NCBI GenBank assembly: GCA_016708345.1
Contig: JADJFX010000009.1
Location: 186,001-250,000 of the forward strand
DNA length: 64,000 bases
Direction of reading: 5' to 3'
Origin: Candidatus Rhodoferax bjergmarkensis
Lineage (GTDB): Bacteria; Pseudomonadota; Gammaproteobacteria; Burkholderiales; Burkholderiaceae_C
The notes under the pieces are model-generated. The model ran no database searches. It was not told the origin of the DNA and worked only from the letters and a program-made list of their open reading frames with translations. Position 1 is the stretch's first letter; each line of letters begins with the position of its first letter. This document shows, in pieces, positions 60,270 to 64,000 of the stretch. Position numbers and translations under genes: made by a program.

Positions 60270-60330
60270 GTGCTATAAATTAAGGAGCTGCTTGCGCACT
60301 GTTTACAAGCGCAAACCACGAAAAAGCCTT
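60270..60330 (+). repeat. Dispersed ~60 bp repeat, copy 10
   Basis: GTGCTATAAATTAAGGAGCT, then GCTTGCGCACTGTTTACAAG and CGC; lies in the gap between csgG-like and dcd genes, which otherwise shows only promoter-sized sequence. Confidence 0.7.
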
Positions 60331-60382
60331 GAAAGTGGTAGATCCATTTTTCTGACTTGAAATGAACGTTCAGCCCCGCGCC

Positions 60383-60955
60383 TTACGCCCTCGGCAAGGT
60401 CACCCCGACTTGGCCTTGGTACTTGCCACCACGGTCTTTGTAACTGGTTTCGCAGACATCGTCCTTGTCGCTCTCAAAAAACAACACCTGGGCACAGCCT
60501 TCGCCCGCATAGATTTTGGCGGGCAATGGGGTGGTGTTGGAAAACTCCAGTGTGACGTAGCCTTCCCACTCAGGCTCAAACGGAGTCACGTTGACGATGA
60601 TGCCGCAGCGCGCGTAGGTGCTTTTGCCTAGGCAGATGGTCAGCACATTGCGTGGAATACGGAAATACTCCATGGTGCGCGCCAGCGCAAAACTGTTGGG
60701 CGGGATGATGCAAACGTCGTCGTTGAAGTCCACAAAACTCTTTTCGTCGAAGTTTTTCGGGTCTACCACCGTGCTGTGGATGTTGGTGAACACCTTGAAC
60801 TCCGGGGCGCAGCGGATGTCATAACCGTAGCTGCTGGTGCCGTAGCTGATGATTTTGTTGCCTTCGCGCTCGCGGATCTGGCGGGGTTCAAACGGTTCGA
60901 TCATGCCGGTGGTCTCGGCCATGTGGCGAATCCATTTGTCGCTTTTAATGCTCAT
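60383..60955 (-). CDS. dcd: dCTP deaminase
   Basis: 190 residues. [40 protein letters not shown], the catalytic-site [20 protein letters not shown] (Arg and Glu) and [20 protein letters not shown] identify Dcd of the dUTPase superfamily, which deaminates dCTP to dUTP. It is full length and alone, with repeats on both sides. Confidence 0.97.
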   Translation of the reverse strand: MSIKSDKWIRHMAETTGMIEPFEPRQIREREGNKIISYGTSSYGYDIRCAPEFKVFTNIHSTVVDPKNFDEKSFVDFNDDVCIIPPNSFALARTMEYFRIPRNVLTICLGKSTYARCGIIVNVTPFEPEWEGYVTLEFSNTTPLPAKIYAGEGCAQVLFFESDKDDVCETSYKDRGGKYQGQVGVTLPRA

Positions 60956-61050
60956 GGGATGGGGCTCCTGGGTTGGCGAGATTGTAAAGGGCGCTTTTCA
61001 AGCCGCTGCACAGTCGGTTTGTGGTCGGAGCGAGGCATTTAAATTGATCA

Positions 61051-61112
61051 ATTTGCTCCTGTATTAATAGCTGCTCGCGCATGATTGATGGGCGGTAGAG
61101 GCCAAAATGACC
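61051..61112 (+). repeat. Dispersed ~60 bp repeat, copy 11
   Basis: TTGCTCCTGTATTAATAGCT, then GCTCGCGCATGATTGATGGG and CGGTAGAGGCCAAAATG. The remaining sequence from 61113 to 61333 shows no gene. Confidence 0.7.
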
Positions 61113-61333
61113 TAAAAAATCAGGCACCTCGCAGCCCGATGGCACAGTAGAGTGGATTGCACTTTTCTGGCACCCTCCAAGAGGTAAATTGTGCTGCCTC
61201 GATTCATCCCTTTCAGACGCTTGACCCCTTAACAGAGGGTGGCCGAATGAGGAACCCAGCATTCACAGCCGATGGCCTTGAACACACTTTGAGCACGCTC
61301 TGGCAGCAATGGTGCCAAACCGAAGGGCGGTGC

Positions 61334-61633
61334 TTACTCTGTGACCAGTCGACTCTGGTCGTCGTCGTTATGTGCAACCACGATATTGATTGCGCAAGCC
61401 ACTTCAGTTTCACTTTCACGGGTATACCTAAATACGCGTGAGCATACTTTTCCAGCGAAAGAAGACCTCAGAAGGGCTTTATCTGCAGAGTTATCGATCT
61501 GCACATAATCGCCAACCATCGGCAGCTCAACCACGCCACTTTTGTCGGTGGCCTCAATTCCAACGACTTCGCCATTGTTTAGGGGGCGTATCGCATTCTT
61601 GGGTAGAAACTGATAATCAATATAGTATTTCAT
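61334..61633 (-). CDS. Small protein of unknown function, paralogue A
   Basis: 99 residues starting MKYYIDYQFLPKNAIRPLNN with AGAGGAT before the ATG. About 60% identical to the neighbour at 61798-62094, sharing NGEVVGIEATD-like and GDYVQIDNS blocks and an acidic tail (NDDDQSRLVTE). It is predominantly beta-looking and without signal or membrane segment. No family recognised. Confidence 0.7.
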   Translation of the reverse strand: MKYYIDYQFLPKNAIRPLNNGEVVGIEATDKSGVVELPMVGDYVQIDNSADKALLRSSFAGKVCSRVFRYTRESETEVACAINIVVAHNDDDQSRLVTE

Positions 61634-61721
61634 TTAATCCTCTTGAATTCTCTTGCCAATTTTTAAAAAAATTGCCACGGCACCAATAGCATCCAGAAAA
61701 TAATATTTTCTTTAAACTGAC

Positions 61722-61744
61722 GTATTTGTATTTGTATTTGTATT
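61722..61744. repeat. GTATTT hexanucleotide tract
   Basis: Three full GTATTT units and a partial fourth lie 90-110 bp upstream of the paralogue A start codon, between the paralogues. Imperfect units continue to ~61761. Confidence 0.7.
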
Positions 61745-61797
61745 AATAGTATTGGTATTTGAATGACTTGATATGAATGTGCCCAGCTAACAAGTTT

Positions 61798-62094
61798 CTA
61801 CTCCTTGATCAACCTGCCCCAATCGTCATCATCTTTTTCGACCACCATGTTAACTGCGCAATGCACTTCAGTCCTGCTTACTCTTATATACCTGTATAAG
61901 CGTGAGCGGACTTTTCCCGAAAATGAAGATCGCTGACCTGTGCCTGCAGAATTATCAACCTGAACATAATCACCCACGTTTGGCAAAACAACCATTCCGC
62001 TTGCATCTGATGCCTCAATTCCAACAACTTCACCATTGTCAATAGGACGTGCCGCGTCCTTGGGTAAGAATTGATAGTCAATATAGTATTTCAT
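61798..62094 (-). CDS. Small protein of unknown function, paralogue B
   Basis: 98 residues starting MKYYIDYQFLPKDAARPIDN with AAGGA before the ATG. It is tandem to paralogue A in the same orientation, 164 bp apart. Conserved between the two: YYIDYQFLPK, NGEVVGIEA, GDYVQ.DNS, SF.GKV.SR and a DDD-rich tail. Conservation of frame with many substitutions shows that both are, or were, under protein-level selection. Confidence 0.7.
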   Translation of the reverse strand: MKYYIDYQFLPKDAARPIDNGEVVGIEASDASGMVVLPNVGDYVQVDNSAGTGQRSSFSGKVRSRLYRYIRVSRTEVHCAVNMVVEKDDDDWGRLIKE

Positions 62095-62553
62095 TATGTG
62101 TCCTTCGCGTTTTTACAAGCTTTATAAGCATCATATTACATTCACTTTTGCGCCTTGCGCCAAAGCACACGTTCACCATCCATGGATATGAGGCCCGATC
62201 CAACACCTTGCTTGGTGTGAGCCTAAGTTTGACCAATTTGTCATGCGCGACAACAGAACCGCAGCGCACCCTCTGCGTTGTTGCTTTCTGGGATGGTTTG
62301 ATGTGTTTATCAGGCATTCATTGACCACTTCATGCCCGATGCCAAGCTGACGCGTCACTCCAAACCTCGAAAGTCAAAACATGGCTGCGCACAAAGCCCA
62401 CTCGGCGGACATCATCGTTTTTTGTCTGGTTGACACTACAAAATCGAATGCCTGGGTGATTGATGCGTTGCAATGCTGCAACGAAAGATCGAATTTCACC
62501 CGTAATTAGAGTCTTTACCTTTACCCGCACCGGGTGCCTCTGTTTCAATAGAC

Positions 62554-62580
62554 CCAACTTCCTTAGAAATAGGAGGTTGG
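62554..62580 (+). promoter_or_regulatory. Hairpin in the porin leader
   Basis: CCAACTTCC and GGAGGTTGG (one G-T pair) around a 9 base loop, 59 bp before the porin ATG. The 540 bp between paralogue B and the porin contain no gene that I can support; this is the only clear structure. A regulatory or mRNA-stability role is possible. Confidence 0.4.
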
Positions 62581-62638
62581 CCCTGGGAGCCGAGTCCTTC
62601 GAACCGGTGCCCTATGTTTAACCTTGGAGTAATTTGAA

Positions 62639-63679
62639 ATGAAAAAAACCCTCGTAGCTTTGGCCGCTCTGGCTGTTGTTGGTGCCGCTTCTGCACAATC
62701 TACAGTGTCTATCACTGGCAAGGTGGGCGCTGCTTACCAAAGCGTTGATTCTGCTACTGGCGTTGCATCGCGCGGTATGAATTTGACCAATGCGGACTTC
62801 AAACTGGCCGCCATGGAAGACCTCGGTGGTGGCTTGCGCGCCATGGCCAGCGTCTCCTATGAGACACCGGTCACCGGAGCCGTCGGCGCTGGTACCTTCA
62901 GTCAAGGCGTTGTTCGTCGCGACACTTCCTTGGCCTTGATGGGTCAGTTTGGCCTCTTGTCTTTCAACAACACCCGCAGCAGCAACTGGCTGACCAAAGC
63001 TTTCGTAGCCCCAGCTGAGCTGCAACATGGCATTTATGACCTTGGTGCCATGGGTATTGTTAACCGCTCACCGGTTGATGTGCTGACATTCCAGACCAAG
63101 TCAATGAGTGGCGTTCAAGGTTTGGTGCAGTGGACTGACACTGGCACCGATGGCACTGCAACTCCTTCCGTGAATGTTTTGACATTGGGCGGAACTTACG
63201 CACAAGGTCCTTTGGCAGCTGGTTTGCAGTACAAAATGCATTACTTCACCGACGCGTACAAGAACACCACACAAGCTTTTGGTGGTATTGGCCGCAAGAA
63301 CCGTCTGGAAGCCTTCGCCACTTATGACCTCGGCATGGCCAAGGTTGGTGTAGGCTTTGACGGCGGCAACGTTGGCACGGTTGATAACGCTTTGGCACCA
63401 GCTGCGCTGGGCGGCGGTAGCCAAGCTATGGTTGACTTCAACAAGTCTTCTGCCTATTCCTTGGGCGTGTCGGCACCTGTTGGCGCGATGACTGTGGGCG
63501 CTAACTGGGCCAAGCGCGAAAATTCCAACATGTTTGAGACGGTTGTTAAGTATGACTTGAGCAAGCGTACCTACGTGAACACTTCGTGGGGTCGTCAGTC
63601 TCAGGACGCTTTGAATGGCGCTGCTGGTGCCATCACCACAGGTCACCAGTACCGCGTGGGTCTGTACCACACGTTCTAA
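62639..63679 (+). CDS. Gram-negative general porin (Omp32-like)
   Basis: 346 residues with a signal peptide MKKTLVALAALAVVGAASAQ. The mature protein has alternating beta-strand pattern, STVSITGKVGAAYQSVDSAT, RRDTSLALMGQFGLLSFNN (constriction-loop region) and a C-terminal strand ending HQYRVGLYHTF with the terminal Phe needed for BAM recognition. It matches the porin_4 family of Comamonadaceae, anion-selective trimers in the outer membrane. Ribosome site TTGGAG; followed by a strong terminator. Confidence 0.94.
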   Translation: MKKTLVALAALAVVGAASAQSTVSITGKVGAAYQSVDSATGVASRGMNLTNADFKLAAMEDLGGGLRAMASVSYETPVTGAVGAGTFSQGVVRRDTSLALMGQFGLLSFNNTRSSNWLTKAFVAPAELQHGIYDLGAMGIVNRSPVDVLTFQTKSMSGVQGLVQWTDTGTDGTATPSVNVLTLGGTYAQGPLAAGLQYKMHYFTDAYKNTTQAFGGIGRKNRLEAFATYDLGMAKVGVGFDGGNVGTVDNALAPAALGGGSQAMVDFNKSSAYSLGVSAPVGAMTVGANWAKRENSNMFETVVKYDLSKRTYVNTSWGRQSQDALNGAAGAITTGHQYRVGLYHTF

Positions 63680-63715
63680 TCTGACGCTGACGCAAGTCAG
63701 TTAAAGATTGAATGA

Positions 63716-63752
63716 CAAAAACCCCGCTACGGCAACGTAGTGGGGTTTTTTT
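63716..63752 (+). terminator. Rho-independent terminator of the porin gene
   Basis: AAAAACCCCGCTACG/CGTAGTGGGGTTTTT with a GCAA loop and one G-T pair, followed by further T residues. Beyond it (63753-64000) I see no supported gene; an ATG at 63949 begins an open frame that leaves the window. Confidence 0.92.
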
Positions 63753-64000
63753 GTGGTTGTCGGATTTGGATTTGGTTGTAGCGCTTGATTCATCCTGGCG
63801 ACAATGGGCGGGTGCTTGGTTACGACAATGCTCACGATGGCCATCATCGCCACTATTTTGGTGTCGTAGAACCCTGCGGGTAACTGGTGGGCAAGGTTTG
63901 CTCGCCTGCGCAACTCTCGGCTCGGTGCTCAAACCGGAGCTTTGACATCATGTGTGTGCCAAAACTCAATGCAGATTGTCCGGGTCAGCGTCGTCGGCCA

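Noticed and set aside
1..64000. CRISPR arrays, tRNA or rRNA genes
   Set aside because: No regularly spaced identical repeats with unique spacers, and no tRNA- or rRNA-like sequence, were seen on either strand. A covariance search could still find a missed tRNA.
63753..64000. Open frames after the porin terminator
   Set aside because: Low-complexity shadows with no ribosome site or domain; only the ATG at 63949 might begin a gene that leaves the window, which cannot be judged.

Overview
The window looks like a chromosomal segment of a betaproteobacterium of the family Comamonadaceae (Rhodoferax/Polaromonas-like). This rests on the synteny of rplM-rpsI-DUF6776-bactofilin-erpA-anmK-M23 peptidase-tyrS-dtd, the hemL-thiD/rubredoxin-pilGHIJ-chpA(pilL) block, a short Comamonas-type porin, and a dispersed ~60 bp repeat containing ATAGCTGCTTGCGCA that I believe is typical of these genomes. 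The lineage call is from memory of gene order, not from a search.

Positions 1-24.2 kb are largely accessory and decayed. In order they hold: the 5' part of a winged-helix gene; a wrecked cytosine-5 methyltransferase with a frameshifted DUF4928 partner (a dead restriction-modification module); a multiply frameshifted SWIM/SNF2 helicase; an integron attC with a membrane-protein cassette on the minus strand; one arm of a 152 bp inverted repeat; a Phd-UPF0175/DUF3368 toxin-antitoxin pair; a Fic gene with two palindromic operators, flanked by 447 bp direct repeats; the second arm of the 152 bp repeat; and an IS91-type element with its own tyrosine recombinase. Then comes an integrase-less array of integron cassettes (14.2-19.8 kb) with five recognisable attC sites. 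Its cassettes include two or three toxin-antitoxin pairs, it carries an IS110-family element next to an attC, and a 177 bp MITE splits one antitoxin. An AlkC-like glycosylase, an MFS transporter and a membrane/hydrolase fusion lead out of this region.

Positions 24.2-46 kb are mostly core: rlmJ, ribosomal proteins L13 and S9, bactofilin, ErpA, AnmK, an envelope M23 peptidase, TyrS, Dtd, a periplasmic rhodanese, HemL, ThiD, rubredoxin, and the complete Pil/Chp chemosensory system controlling type IV pili. Positions 46-64 kb hold a two-receiver GGDEF cyclase, a YdcF-type envelope protein, a five-gene lipid cluster resembling E. coli ynbABCD with an extra membrane protein, a K+ channel with two RCK domains, an orphan MlaF-type ATPase, an HPP-CBS protein, the CsgG/DUF4810/DUF799 lipoprotein operon, dcd, a tandem pair of small unknown paralogues, and a porin.

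Single-base indels, often in homopolymer runs, break several genes, including hemL, which is normally essential. Some of these breaks may be sequencing or assembly errors; the dense lesions in the methyltransferase and SNF2 genes look more like true decay. No rRNA, tRNA or CRISPR array was recognised.
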